Origin: Anderseniella sp.
Lineage (GTDB): Bacteria > Pseudomonadota > Alphaproteobacteria > Rhizobiales > Aestuariivirgaceae
Direction of reading: 5' to 3'
Assembly: GCA_030626025.1 (NCBI GenBank)
Contig: DAOUPT010000024.1
Location: forward strand, 1-47,985
Length of the DNA: 47,985 nt
The first letter of the stretch is position 1. Each line of letters begins with the position of its first letter. A model generated the notes under the pieces. The model was not told the DNA's origin and searched no databases. It was given only the letters and a program-made list of their open reading frames with translations. This document shows, one piece after another, positions 9,287 to 18,734 of the stretch. The position numbers and the translations under genes are program-made.

Positions 9287-10671
9287 CAGGCTGCAACTCC
9301 TCTGGTCAGTTCTATGCCGTCTAGTTTTGTAACAAGTGCGCGAAAGTCTTCGCCGCGAACATCAAATCCCGAATACTGGTCAAAAGACGAACAAGCCGGT
9401 GATAACAACACCGCCGCATTTTCATACCCGTCATTCAATGCATCAACAGCAGCAGCGGCAACCGCCCGGTCCAGCGTCCCGCACATATCAAACCGCACCT
9501 TGCCCTCCAGCGTCGCGGCAAAATCATCAGCCGCCTCACCAATCAGATATGCCCGCTTGACCCGATCAAAATAAGGCGCCAATTCTTCAATACCGCCCTC
9601 TTTCGAGCGACCACCAGCGATCCAGTACACCGGTTCAAAAGTCGCCAGCGCCCGCGCCGTAGCGTCAACATTGGTGCCTTTGGAATCATTGATAAACAAA
9701 ACATCGCCAACCCGCCCGACCTCTTCCATCCGGTGCACCAGCCCGCCAAATGAATGCATCGCCTTTTCAATGTCAGATGCCGCCAGTCCCAACGCAATCC
9801 CGACGCAATAGGCCGCACAGGCATTTTGCCAATTATGTTTTCCCTTCAGGGATCGCATGTCGCCAAGGTCGATGCGGAGAGAACCGTCAATCAGCACACC
9901 CTCCAACGCACTAACACCGTTCTCCAGCCTGTTCTCCACCGATATTCCGCGCAATCTCCGCGCCGGTATTCTCGCCGCAATCGCCCGGCACCAGTCATCA
10001 TCAAGGCTAACCACCGAAACATCATTGTCCGATTGCCCGGCAAATATCTTTTCTTTCACCGCAGCATAATTTTCCATACTGCCATGCCGGTCAATATGAT
10101 CAGGCGACAGGTTCATCAACACCGCCACATCAGCCCGCAAGCCCGGTGTCAGATCAAGCTGGTAAGATGAGAACTCAAGCACATAAATTTTCTCTGACGT
10201 TGGCGGATCAAGCAAAAATACCGCCGTGCCGATATTGCCACCAATCTCGGCATCCAGCCCGCATTGACGCAACACATGACCAACCAGCACCGTCGTTGTC
10301 GATTTGCCATTAGTCCCTGTAATTGCTAAAATTTTTGCACCAGTTCCGGCAATTTCACGGGCAAATATTTCTGTATCACCGATAATCTCAACCCCGGCCG
10401 CATTGGCTCTGTCAACACTCCAATGGGGCTTTGGATGGGTCAGCGGCACACCGGGTGACAGCACATAGGAATCAAGTTGTGAGAAGTCCGCGTCACGCAA
10501 ATCAACAATCGGCAAACCAGCAGCCCGACCCTTGACGATCGCTGCCTCATTATCATCCCAGGCCCAAACCTCCGCCCCGCCCTTTTCAAGCGCCGCAATG
10601 CAGGCAAGTCCGGTCCGCCCGAGGCCAAAAACCCCGACTTTCCTGCCTTTGAAGCTTGTAGCTGCAATCAT
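9286..10671 (-). CDS. murD: UDP-N-acetylmuramoylalanine--D-glutamate ligase MurD
   Basis: MurD adds D-Glu to UDP-MurNAc-L-Ala. The N-terminal domain begins KVGVFGLGRTG and contains LSPGVPLTHP. The ATP loop is ITGTNGKSTTT near residue 117, then NLSPDHIDRHGS and NDSKGTN. It has 461 residues. The upstream neighbour mraY ends three bases before the start, and the stop overlaps ftsW by one base. Confidence 0.96.
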   Translation of the reverse strand: MIAATSFKGRKVGVFGLGRTGLACIAALEKGGAEVWAWDDNEAAIVKGRAAGLPIVDLRDADFSQLDSYVLSPGVPLTHPKPHWSVDRANAAGVEIIGDTEIFAREIAGTGAKILAITGTNGKSTTTVLVGHVLRQCGLDAEIGGNIGTAVFLLDPPTSEKIYVLEFSSYQLDLTPGLRADVAVLMNLSPDHIDRHGSMENYAAVKEKIFAGQSDNDVSVVSLDDDWCRAIAARIPARRLRGISVENRLENGVSALEGVLIDGSLRIDLGDMRSLKGKHNWQNACAAYCVGIALGLAASDIEKAMHSFGGLVHRMEEVGRVGDVLFINDSKGTNVDATARALATFEPVYWIAGGRSKEGGIEELAPYFDRVKRAYLIGEAADDFAATLEGKVRFDMCGTLDRAVAAAAVDALNDGYENAAVLLSPACSSFDQYSGFDVRGEDFRALVTKLDGIELTRGVAA

Positions 10672-10674
10672 TTC

Positions 10675-11763
10675 CTACCTCAGCTTCAACGTAGCAAGAC
10701 CAAGAATCGCCAAAACCACCGCAATAATCCAAAACCGAATTACAACCGTAGGTTCAGACCAACCCTTTTCTTCAAAATGATGGTGCAACGGCGCCATGGC
10801 AAACACCCGCTTGCCGGTCAGTTTAAACGAAACCACCTGAACAATCACCGATACGGTTTCAAGCACAAACAACCCGCCAATAATCGCCAACACAATCTCA
10901 TGCTTGACCGCAACCGCCAGCGCACCGAGAATGCCACCCAGCGACAAGGACCCAGTATCACCCATAAAAATCATCGCCGGAGGTGCGTTAAACCACAGAA
11001 AACCAAGGCCCGCGCCCATCACCCCACCACAGATCACCGCCAGTTCACCGGTGCCAGCGACATAGTGTAGTTGCAAATAATCGGCAAATTTGGCATGGCC
11101 AACCAGATACACAATCAGCCCGAAACTGGCCGCTGCAATCATCACCGGCACAATCGCCAATCCATCAAGACCATCAGTCATGTTGACCGAATTACCCGAC
11201 CCGACAATCACAAAAGCACCAAAGGGAATAAACAACCAGCCCATCTGCCATAACGCATCTTTCAAAAATGGAAACGCCATTGCGCTAGAGCTTTCCGGCT
11301 TGCCAATCCGCACAAAAACAAACACTGCAACGGCAGCAATGGCAAACTCCAGAAACAGCCGAATTCTGCCGGAAAAACCACTTGCCGTCGACCGGGTGAC
11401 TTTCAAAAAATCATCGTAAAAGCCGATCGCACCAAAGCCCAGCGCCACGAACAAAACCGTCCAGATATAAAGATTGCTAAGATCAGCCCACAGCAATGTC
11501 GAAAACACAATACCAAGCAAAATCATCAAACCACCCATGGTCGGTGTACCTTGCTTTTCCAGCAGATGCCGAGCCGGACCGTCCTCACGAATGGGTTGTC
11601 CCCTGCCCTGCTTTAGCTTCAGTTTTGTAATCAGCATCGGACCGAATAAAAATACAAACAGCAGAGCCGTCATGATCGACCCGCCGGTTCGAAATGTCGT
11701 GTACCGCAGCACACTCAAAACCGGCACCGTATCTCCGAAATTTTGCGCTAAATGATATAGCAT
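10675..11763 (-). CDS. mraY: Phospho-MurNAc-pentapeptide transferase MraY
   Basis: MraY is an integral membrane enzyme that transfers phospho-MurNAc-pentapeptide to undecaprenyl phosphate, giving lipid I. The sequence shows about ten membrane helices and all the usual cytoplasmic loops: TMGG, the Asp pair in [33 protein letters not shown] and the histidine motif [10 protein letters not shown]. It has 362 residues. It sits between murF and murD as in other alphaproteobacterial dcw clusters. Confidence 0.97.
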   Translation of the reverse strand: MLYHLAQNFGDTVPVLSVLRYTTFRTGGSIMTALLFVFLFGPMLITKLKLKQGRGQPIREDGPARHLLEKQGTPTMGGLMILLGIVFSTLLWADLSNLYIWTVLFVALGFGAIGFYDDFLKVTRSTASGFSGRIRLFLEFAIAAVAVFVFVRIGKPESSSAMAFPFLKDALWQMGWLFIPFGAFVIVGSGNSVNMTDGLDGLAIVPVMIAAASFGLIVYLVGHAKFADYLQLHYVAGTGELAVICGGVMGAGLGFLWFNAPPAMIFMGDTGSLSLGGILGALAVAVKHEIVLAIIGGLFVLETVSVIVQVVSFKLTGKRVFAMAPLHHHFEEKGWSEPTVVIRFWIIAVVLAILGLATLKLR

Positions 11764-11789
11764 TAGTTGTTTTCCCCTTTTGCTGCGCC

Positions 11790-13214
11790 TTACGCAGCCT
11801 TGTCCGCTTTTGCGAACTGGTTTTTAATCGCGTCCACTAACGGACCCATCTTACTGCCAAGCGATCCCTTGATCATGATCACATCTCCGGCCTGAATATC
11901 TCTCAATAGCTCTTTTTCAAGTTCAGCCGAGTTTAATTTCCACAACACCTGCTGAAACGGCGGCAAATGCTGCCAAAGTAATTTCATCATCGGCCCGCAG
12001 GCATATACCTTGTCAACTTTGGCTTTTTTTAGCGGTTCACTCAGTTCCAAATGCAGGTTTTGCGAATTATCACCTAGTTCCAGCATGTCACCAAGCACCG
12101 CAATTCGCCGCCCAGCCTTTTGCGGCTCAGCCCGGCCTAGCAAGGCTAATGCTGCACGCATCGAAGCCGGATTGGCGTTATAGCTTTCATCAATAACCAA
12201 AAACTCTCCATCTCGGGCCATCAACTGCAACCGGACCCCACGCCCCTTCGGCGGAGACAATTGCGCCAGCGCTAAAACCGCCCGTGCCAAATCAGCATCA
12301 ACCAGCTTGATCGCCGCCAGCACTCCAAGCGTGTTCATCACCACATGCTCACCCGGTGATCCCAGTTTAAAGGTAACATCATCATCCAGCACATTGGCGC
12401 TGACACACGAGCAGGTATTATGTAAAGCCACTTTCTTGAGTTGAACGCCAGCTAAAGGCGCTTTGCCAAAGCCGACAATATTTTCAACCCCGGCCGCTCG
12501 CGCCTTGTCTTTCAACATCGCGAAGAACTCGCTGTCCTGATTGATAACAGCACTGCCGCCAGATTCAATACCTTTAAAAATTTCCGCCTTTGCCATAGCA
12601 ATTTCATCGACCGAGGCAAAGTGGCCGAGGTGACTTTCTGCAACTGCGGTAATAATTGCTATATGCGGGCGTACCATCTTCACCAGTTCAGATATCTCGC
12701 CAGCATGGTTCATACCAATCTCAAACACCGCATATTCCGTATCACGCGGCATCCTCGCCAAAGTCAGCGGCACCCCCCAATGGTTGTTAAATGAAGCCAC
12801 CGAGACATGGGTTTTACCACACGCAGCCAGCGCCACACCCAGAGCATCCTTAGTGGTGGTTTTACCAACACTACCAGTCACCGCGATAATTTGCGCCTGT
12901 GACCGCGCCCGTGAGGCAAGCCCCATCTGCTCCATCGCCACCAGGGTATCATCAACCACCAGCAACGGTCCGGCATCACGCATGTCATCGTCAACTTTCG
13001 AAACAACCGCAATACCAGCACCAGCCTGAAGCGCTTTGGTCACATAAATATGGCCATCTTGAACATCACCTTTAATGGCGATAAACACATCACCGGCGCC
13101 AACTGCCCGACTGTCAATCTCCACCCCGTTCAACGCTCGGGAAACTTTACCTTCCAGCTTACCGCCCGTTGCTGCAATCAACTCTTCAACAGTCCACAAA
13201 CTCTTCTCACTCAT
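11790..13214 (-). CDS. murF: UDP-MurNAc-tripeptide--D-Ala-D-Ala ligase MurF
   Basis: MurF attaches the D-Ala-D-Ala dipeptide made by Ddl, completing the pentapeptide precursor. It has the N-terminal Mur ligase fold ([17 protein letters not shown]), the ATP loop [14 protein letters not shown] near residue 112, [11 protein letters not shown], and the C-terminal [15 protein letters not shown]. It has 474 residues. Its ATG overlaps the murE stop by four bases (ATGA), a usual sign of coupling. Confidence 0.96.
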   Translation of the reverse strand: MSEKSLWTVEELIAATGGKLEGKVSRALNGVEIDSRAVGAGDVFIAIKGDVQDGHIYVTKALQAGAGIAVVSKVDDDMRDAGPLLVVDDTLVAMEQMGLASRARSQAQIIAVTGSVGKTTTKDALGVALAACGKTHVSVASFNNHWGVPLTLARMPRDTEYAVFEIGMNHAGEISELVKMVRPHIAIITAVAESHLGHFASVDEIAMAKAEIFKGIESGGSAVINQDSEFFAMLKDKARAAGVENIVGFGKAPLAGVQLKKVALHNTCSCVSANVLDDDVTFKLGSPGEHVVMNTLGVLAAIKLVDADLARAVLALAQLSPPKGRGVRLQLMARDGEFLVIDESYNANPASMRAALALLGRAEPQKAGRRIAVLGDMLELGDNSQNLHLELSEPLKKAKVDKVYACGPMMKLLWQHLPPFQQVLWKLNSAELEKELLRDIQAGDVIMIKGSLGSKMGPLVDAIKNQFAKADKAA

Positions 13215-14677
13215 GCGGCAGCCCCTTCCATCGCAATCCTTACCGCCTCGTGATCGGAAAATGGAATAACTTTGCCACCAACAATTTGGCCCTCTTCATG
13301 CCCCTTACCGGCTATCAGTAAAACATCACCCTTTTTCAAACCGCTGATCGCGGTTGAAACAGCTTGCTGCCGGTCACCAATTTCTGTCGCCTCAGGACAG
13401 CCAACCATTGCATCGGTACGAATTTTGGCAGGCACTTCACCACGCGGATTGTCATCGGTCACATAAACCAGATCAGCCAGTTGACAAGCCACTTTACCCA
13501 TCAATGGCCGTTTGCCTTTGTCACGATCACCGCCACAGCCAAACACCACAACCAGCTTGCCCTCTGCAAACGGTTTCAGCGCTTTCAGCGACAATTCAAG
13601 CGCATCAGGTGTGTGGGCAAAGTCTACAAAAATCGCCGCGCCCTCTTTGGTTCTCTCAACCAGTTCAAGGCGCCCTTTGGCCCCTCTCAGATTCTCGAAG
13701 GTTTTGATCGCAACAGTTTCTGAACCACCTGCCGCAATCACCATTCCCGCCGCAACCAGAGCATTAGAAGCCTGAAAACCACCAACCAGCGGCAGAAAAA
13801 CCTTATAGGTCTGCTCGCGGCCTCTAATTCTCAAAACCTGACCGAGACCCAACGGCGTCTGTTCAAGCAGTTTCAGGTCATCACCGTTTTTTCCGACTGT
13901 CAAAATCCGTGCACCACGTTTTTCTGCGTGTTCACGCACCTTTCCAGCCGCATCACAATCAGCATTAATCACCGCCGCACAACCCCGGCAAATCAATTCA
14001 TCAAACAACCGCATCTTGGCGGCAAAATAAGCTTCAAAAGTTTTGTGATAGTCCAAATGGTCCTGGGAAAAATTAGTAAATGCCCCGACACAAATTTTAA
14101 CACCATCAAGCCGGTGTTGCTCCAGCCCGTGACTTGAAGCTTCCAACGCCAGATGGTCAACATGATCCTTTGCCAGTCGCGACAGTGCTTCATGTATGGC
14201 CAGCGGATCAGGGGTTGTATGCTCCAGTTTTTCAAATCCATCCGGGTGATCAATGCCGACCGTACCCAGACTCGCGGCCCGAATACCCATCGCCTCCCAC
14301 ATTTGACGAACAAAGGCAACGACCGAACTTTTACCATTGGTGCCGGTAACTGCTGCAACACAATCTGGCTGACCGGCAAAAAACCGCGATGCAATGTGAG
14401 CCAGTGCCGCGCGCGGCTCATCAGCTTTCAGCACCGCAATACCATCGGGAATGTCCACATCAGCCTTAGTCGAAATCAGAACTGCCACAGCACCATTGTC
14501 AATGGCTTTGCCAATAAACTTCGCCCCGTCGACAATCGTACCCGGTAAAGCTGCAAACAAAAAACCCGGCTTGATCTTCCGGCTGTCAGCGCTGACGCCG
14601 GTTATTTCGACAAGATCATGTCTGGCGTCAAACGCGCCCAAACCATCACAAAGCATTTTAAAAGTATTCGTCATCAA
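13211..14677 (-). CDS. murE: UDP-MurNAc-L-Ala-D-Glu--meso-DAP ligase MurE
   Basis: MurE adds the third residue of the stem peptide. The motif DDNPRGE contains the DNPR sequence typical of enzymes that use meso-diaminopimelate rather than lysine, so this organism probably has DAP-type peptidoglycan. The ATP loop VTGTNGKSS and the DFAHTPDALE segment are present. It has 488 residues. It overlaps ftsI upstream and murF downstream by four bases each. Confidence 0.96.
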   Translation of the reverse strand: MMTNTFKMLCDGLGAFDARHDLVEITGVSADSRKIKPGFLFAALPGTIVDGAKFIGKAIDNGAVAVLISTKADVDIPDGIAVLKADEPRAALAHIASRFFAGQPDCVAAVTGTNGKSSVVAFVRQMWEAMGIRAASLGTVGIDHPDGFEKLEHTTPDPLAIHEALSRLAKDHVDHLALEASSHGLEQHRLDGVKICVGAFTNFSQDHLDYHKTFEAYFAAKMRLFDELICRGCAAVINADCDAAGKVREHAEKRGARILTVGKNGDDLKLLEQTPLGLGQVLRIRGREQTYKVFLPLVGGFQASNALVAAGMVIAAGGSETVAIKTFENLRGAKGRLELVERTKEGAAIFVDFAHTPDALELSLKALKPFAEGKLVVVFGCGGDRDKGKRPLMGKVACQLADLVYVTDDNPRGEVPAKIRTDAMVGCPEATEIGDRQQAVSTAISGLKKGDVLLIAGKGHEEGQIVGGKVIPFSDHEAVRIAMEGAAA

Positions 14678-16371
14678 TGTGCCTTTGCTTTGCCTTTCTT
14701 TGCTTCATCCAGATCAGCCGCTCGCGGCAACACACCGAGCAACGGCGCAATCCGGGCAATAACTTTGCCTGCCGTAGGCACCGCATTCCACCCTGAGGTG
14801 GCATAGCCATAAGTGCCCTTGACCGGTTGCGGTTCATCCAGCATCACCAACACCACATATTGCGGATTTTCCATTGGAAAGCCGCCGACAAATGAGTTCA
14901 AGCGGTGGTTTTTGCTGTAGCGTCCCTTGATCACTTTTTCCGCCGTCCCGGTTTTCCCGCCAATACGATATCCCGCTGCCAGTTTATCGGCCTTGCGCGC
15001 TGTTCCTTTTTGCGCATTCAGACGGAATAAATGCTTCATTTTTTCGCTCGTTTCAGCGCTGACCAGTCGCACCGCCAAACCATCAGCAGCATCACGACCG
15101 CGCTTCAAAAACGTCGGTGGAATAAGCTTTCCACCATTCAGCAATGCCGCCGTTGCCGCTACACCTTGTAGGGGTTGTATGGCAAATCCATGGCCAAAAG
15201 CAGCTGTGACTGTCGTAAGTTTTCCCCATCTTTTGGGTAGAATTGGTGCAGCCCCTTCCGGCAACTCGGTCACCATCCGGTCAAAGAACCCGGCTTTGCG
15301 CAAAAACGCCTGATGCCCTTCGAGCCCGACCGCCAGCGCCATCCGCGCCGTACCGATGTTCGAAGAATGCAAAAACACATCTTCTACGCTCATAATACGT
15401 TTCTGGGCATGAAAATCATGGATTGTTGCCCGCCCGATACGCAAGGGACGACGCGCATCAAAACGACTGTCCATATTCATCGTCCCGGCTTCAAACGCCA
15501 TGGCAAAAGTAACCCCTTTGATCACCGATCCCAACTCATAGACCCCGGTTGTAATTCGGTTGATCGCTTCGCTCTGTTGGGCACTTTTGGGTTCATTGGG
15601 ATTGTAATCAGGTAGCGAGACCATAGCGATAATTTCACCCGTGTGGATATTCATCACCACGCCGGAACCGGCCTTGGCTTTAAAGTGCTCAACCGCCTTG
15701 GCAATCTCATCAGCCATGGCATGTTGCACCCGCCCGTCCACCGACAGGTGGGCCGGCAGCGCAGCCCGTTTTAGCGGATCAGCCAACGAGGCCGTATAAA
15801 GCGCGCCCTGATCATCAAGGTATTTTTCAACCCCGGCAATGCCTTTGGAATCCACATCCACATAACCAAGCACATGGGCGGCCAGGCGACCATTGGGATA
15901 AATTCGCAAGGTCTCTTTGCGAAATCCAACACCTGGAATGCCCTGATTGTGCACCTCGGCCCGTTTCGATGGCGACATTTCGCGCTTGATCCAGACGAAT
16001 GCTCGCTTGCGGTTACCCAATTGCTTGTACAGTTTTTTAACATCCAGATCAGGCAGTACCGCCGTTAAAAGTTCAACCGCCTCATCCACATCAATAATTT
16101 TACGCGGGTTGGCAAACAACGAATGAACCTTGATATCAGCCGCCAACAACATACCATTACGATCAACAATATCGGGTCTTGGTAGGCGCGCCTCACGGGT
16201 TACTCTGGCCTTGTGATCACCCATAAGACCGCGTACCAGCGATAATTCGACCAGCCGCCCGCTGATCACGGCAAAACAGACCACAAAGCCAAACACCACC
16301 AGCCGCAACCGGTTCTGGCCCTTGAGGCGGCCTTTCGACCAGTTTTGTTTGTTTTCCGTTGAAACGTTCAT
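14674..16371 (-). CDS. ftsI: Septal transpeptidase FtsI (penicillin-binding protein 3)
   Basis: FtsI is a class B penicillin-binding protein that crosslinks septal peptidoglycan with FtsW. It has a short basic tail, one membrane segment around residues 23-43, a pedestal domain, and a transpeptidase domain with the three active-site motifs: SVIK (catalytic Ser) within ELGSVIKG, SSN in HSSNIGT, and KTG in GGKTGTAEK. The length of 565 residues is normal. The ftsL stop shares one base with the start. Confidence 0.96.
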   Translation of the reverse strand: MNVSTENKQNWSKGRLKGQNRLRLVVFGFVVCFAVISGRLVELSLVRGLMGDHKARVTREARLPRPDIVDRNGMLLAADIKVHSLFANPRKIIDVDEAVELLTAVLPDLDVKKLYKQLGNRKRAFVWIKREMSPSKRAEVHNQGIPGVGFRKETLRIYPNGRLAAHVLGYVDVDSKGIAGVEKYLDDQGALYTASLADPLKRAALPAHLSVDGRVQHAMADEIAKAVEHFKAKAGSGVVMNIHTGEIIAMVSLPDYNPNEPKSAQQSEAINRITTGVYELGSVIKGVTFAMAFEAGTMNMDSRFDARRPLRIGRATIHDFHAQKRIMSVEDVFLHSSNIGTARMALAVGLEGHQAFLRKAGFFDRMVTELPEGAAPILPKRWGKLTTVTAAFGHGFAIQPLQGVAATAALLNGGKLIPPTFLKRGRDAADGLAVRLVSAETSEKMKHLFRLNAQKGTARKADKLAAGYRIGGKTGTAEKVIKGRYSKNHRLNSFVGGFPMENPQYVVLVMLDEPQPVKGTYGYATSGWNAVPTAGKVIARIAPLLGVLPRAADLDEAKKGKAKAH

Positions 16372-16721
16372 CAGTCCATCCCCTCGAGCATTTTCGCAAT
16401 CGGGTCATTTTTAGTCTGGCTCGGGTCTATCGCCGGACGTTCGGGCAGTTTTGATGCCAGCCTGTTGACCGGCACCACTTGTCCCGCTTTCACCGGCTGC
16501 AATTCCAAATGCTTGACCGCCAGCCGCTGCAAGCGCTCAGGTTGCGTCAGCATGCTCCACTCGGCATTAAGCAACCGAATGGTTTCATTAGCCTCGCGTG
16601 TTTGTTTCTTGGCCAGCGCAATATCGCGTTCACCCTGCTTGATTGAGTACTCAAGCGAATAAACCACAAACGCTGCAACCAGCAACGACACCACCAAAAA
16701 TGAGTTCAAAATTTTAAGCAT
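16371..16721 (-). CDS. ftsL: Cell division protein FtsL
   Basis: FtsL is a small bitopic protein with one membrane helix (about residues 5-23) and a periplasmic coiled coil (about 25-60), which pairs with FtsB and FtsQ to activate FtsWI. The sequence after the helix is rich in heptad-like Leu/Ile/Ala and ends in a Pro-rich tail. Sequence conservation of this family is low, so the call rests on size, topology and place between rsmH and ftsI. I prefer the ATG at 16721 (GGGG four bases upstream) to the TTG at 16733. The gene overlaps the end of rsmH by eight bases. Confidence 0.9.
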   Translation of the reverse strand: MLKILNSFLVVSLLVAAFVVYSLEYSIKQGERDIALAKKQTREANETIRLLNAEWSMLTQPERLQRLAVKHLELQPVKAGQVVPVNRLASKLPERPAIDPSQTKNDPIAKMLEGMD

Positions 16722-17736
16722 CAATCCCCACAATCACGCCTTGCGCCAATTCTTTTTCTTCCAATTCCATCGCTGGCGCATCAGTTCGCACAGCCGAGCG
16801 CAAACGGGCTGAACGGGCCCGCGGGTTTATGGCAATCTCGTCATCATCAGCCGTCTCGCCACCCCGCACCAGTTCTTTGAAACTGGCCGCATCGCCCTCA
16901 AGAGCCATCGGTGCATGCCGCGACGGGTTCGGTAATGACCCGGTTCGGCGTTTCAAAAACTTTTTAACAATCCGGTCTTCAAGCGAATGAAACGACACTA
17001 CCGCCAGCCGCCCACCGGGTTTCAATACCCGCTCCGCTGCTGCCAGCCCGCGTACCAGTTGATCAAGTTCGCGATTAACAAAAATCCGCAGCGCCTGAAA
17101 AGTCCGGGTTGCCGGATGAATTGTTTTGCGCGGTCCCGGCGGCACACCAATCGTTTTCTCGATCAGTTTTGAAAGTTCACCGGTGGTGGTAAAAAGCGTT
17201 TCCTCACGCACCCGACAAATCGCTGCTGCAATTGCATGAGCCCGCTTTTCCTCACCATATATTTTAAATATCCGTTTAAGTTGCGCCGGTTCAAAAGTAT
17301 TGACCACATCAGCCGCGCTCAATCCTGTTTGGCTCATTCGCATATCCAGCGGTCCGTCCCGCATGAATGAGAAGCCCCTGTCGGCCTGATCAAGCTGCAT
17401 CGAGGAAACCCCGATATCCAGCGTTACCCCATCCACCTCGGAAACATCAACACCAGCCAGCAAGTCCTCCATGTCGGAAAATTGGCCTTCCAACAACTGA
17501 AACCTCGAGCCGAACTCGGCAACCATACGCCCACCATCAATCGCCGCCGCTGGATCACGGTCAATACCGATTACCGAACAATCAGCCGCTTCAAGAATGG
17601 CACGCGAATACCCGCCTGCCCCAAATGTGCCGTCAACATAAATACCGCCATCAACAGGACAAAGCGCTGCTATCACCGGTCCGAGCAGCACCGGCATATG
17701 AGGCATATCTGCATTTATTTGATCAACAACGGCCAT
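16714..17736 (-). CDS. rsmH: 16S rRNA m4C1402 methyltransferase RsmH (MraW)
   Basis: RsmH is a SAM-dependent methyltransferase that modifies C1402 of 16S rRNA in the P site. The start region shows HMPVLLGPV, the SAM motif DGTFGAGGYS, TLDIGVSSMQLD and DRGFSFMRDGPLDMRM, and later RTFQALRIFVN and VVSFHSLEDRIVK, all hallmarks of the family. I take the ATG at 17736 (340 residues) with GGGAC just upstream; a GTG at 17766 is possible. It is the first gene of the dcw operon here, because mraZ, its usual upstream neighbour, is absent. Confidence 0.95.
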   Translation of the reverse strand: MAVVDQINADMPHMPVLLGPVIAALCPVDGGIYVDGTFGAGGYSRAILEAADCSVIGIDRDPAAAIDGGRMVAEFGSRFQLLEGQFSDMEDLLAGVDVSEVDGVTLDIGVSSMQLDQADRGFSFMRDGPLDMRMSQTGLSAADVVNTFEPAQLKRIFKIYGEEKRAHAIAAAICRVREETLFTTTGELSKLIEKTIGVPPGPRKTIHPATRTFQALRIFVNRELDQLVRGLAAAERVLKPGGRLAVVSFHSLEDRIVKKFLKRRTGSLPNPSRHAPMALEGDAASFKELVRGGETADDDEIAINPRARSARLRSAVRTDAPAMELEEKELAQGVIVGIDA

Positions 17737-17863
17737 AAAGTCCCAATTCCAGCACAAAACCGGCACCTAAAAGCAGGCGCAAAAAACTGGTTAATGCTTT
17801 GCTAAAGACTTTGGACCAGATTTAATTAACAAAGGGTTGCGATGTTGATTCATTTAGGGATTT

Positions 17864-17890
17864 TTGCAGATAAGGGAGGCATATCTGCAA
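17864..17890. promoter_or_regulatory. Perfect 9-9-9 inverted repeat in the rsmH / cytochrome c divergent region
   Basis: The arms TTGCAGATA (17864-17872) and TATCTGCAA (17882-17890) are exact reverse complements separated by nine bases (AGGGAGGCA). It lies 128 bases before the rsmH start and 129 bases before the cytochrome start, in the middle of the 282-base divergent gap. It could be an operator for the dcw operon or the cytochrome gene. The rest of the gap shows no gene and no clear MraZ box. Confidence 0.45.
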
Positions 17891-18018
17891 CATTGCCCAA
17901 AAACAAAATAATACCACCTGCTCAATACCGGTCTGGCGGCTCGATTTCCATTGTGTTACCTTGAGCAGCAACCGGGTCGAACCTGTCAAGGCTTCCCACT
18001 TCAAATAAAGGGATAATT

Positions 18019-18684
18019 ATGAAATCTTTCGTCTGGATAATGTTGCTGCACCCCCTTCTGGCACTAGTGATGATCCAGCAGGCATCTGCCAGCCCGCCTC
18101 CGGCCTATGAGGGCAGAAGGCTGTATGTTTCCTACTGCCAGCTGTGCCATGGAACCGGCGGCAAGGGCGATGGCGCCCTTGCAAAAGCAATGAAAATCAG
18201 CCCTGCCGACCTGACGACCACCGTACGCTCGAGAAGTGATTCTATCCTGACAAAAATAATAACCGGAGAGGGCAAACCAACTATTTCAGGTCGCGACCGC
18301 CACAACCTGATTAACGAAGCCATGCCGGAATGGAAGAATATATTTGACAAATCCCAGATCAAGTCACTGATCGCATATTTGCGTTTTATGAGCCGGGCCA
18401 AACACAGCTTGATGGGCGACCCCAAAGTCGGCCTTGAACTTTATCAAAAGTATTGCAAAGTTTGCCATGGTGAAGATGGCGATGGTGATGGCATCATGAC
18501 AAACCTTTTGGGGATAATGCCGATGGACCACACCAACTCCAACGAAACCAACAGCCTGACCAATGCCGAAATAATAAAAAGCATCCTCGACGGCAAAGGC
18601 CGCTTCATGCCCGCCTGGCGCAATATAATCAGTCAGGGCGACGTAGAAGCACTAGTCAGCTACATCCGCCTTCTGTCTCAGTAA
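18019..18684 (+). CDS. Periplasmic diheme cytochrome c
   Basis: An electron carrier with two class I cytochrome c domains. A signal peptide covers residues 1-24 (cleavage near ASAS), the first heme site is CQLCH at 40-44 and the second CKVCH at 146-150. Each is followed by Gly/Asp-rich loops (HGTGGKGDG, HGEDGDGDG) and a Met-containing ligand region (NEAMPEW, RFMPAW). The duplication is internal: both halves have the same layout. GGGAT lies just upstream of the ATG. The redox partner cannot be told from the sequence; it stands alone, divergent from the dcw operon and convergent with a GGDEF/EAL gene. Confidence 0.88.
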   Translation: MKSFVWIMLLHPLLALVMIQQASASPPPAYEGRRLYVSYCQLCHGTGGKGDGALAKAMKISPADLTTTVRSRSDSILTKIITGEGKPTISGRDRHNLINEAMPEWKNIFDKSQIKSLIAYLRFMSRAKHSLMGDPKVGLELYQKYCKVCHGEDGDGDGIMTNLLGIMPMDHTNSNETNSLTNAEIIKSILDGKGRFMPAWRNIISQGDVEALVSYIRLLSQ

Positions 18685-18734
18685 AGCTTGGTAATACGAC
18701 CTGCAAGCCGCATTATAATCATCAACGACAATCT

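Noticed and set aside
17822-18004. A 60-codon minus-strand frame in the rsmH/cytochrome gap as a remnant of mraZ
   Set aside because: The translation has none of the MraZ features (AbrB-like repeats with DxKGR) and no ribosome site.
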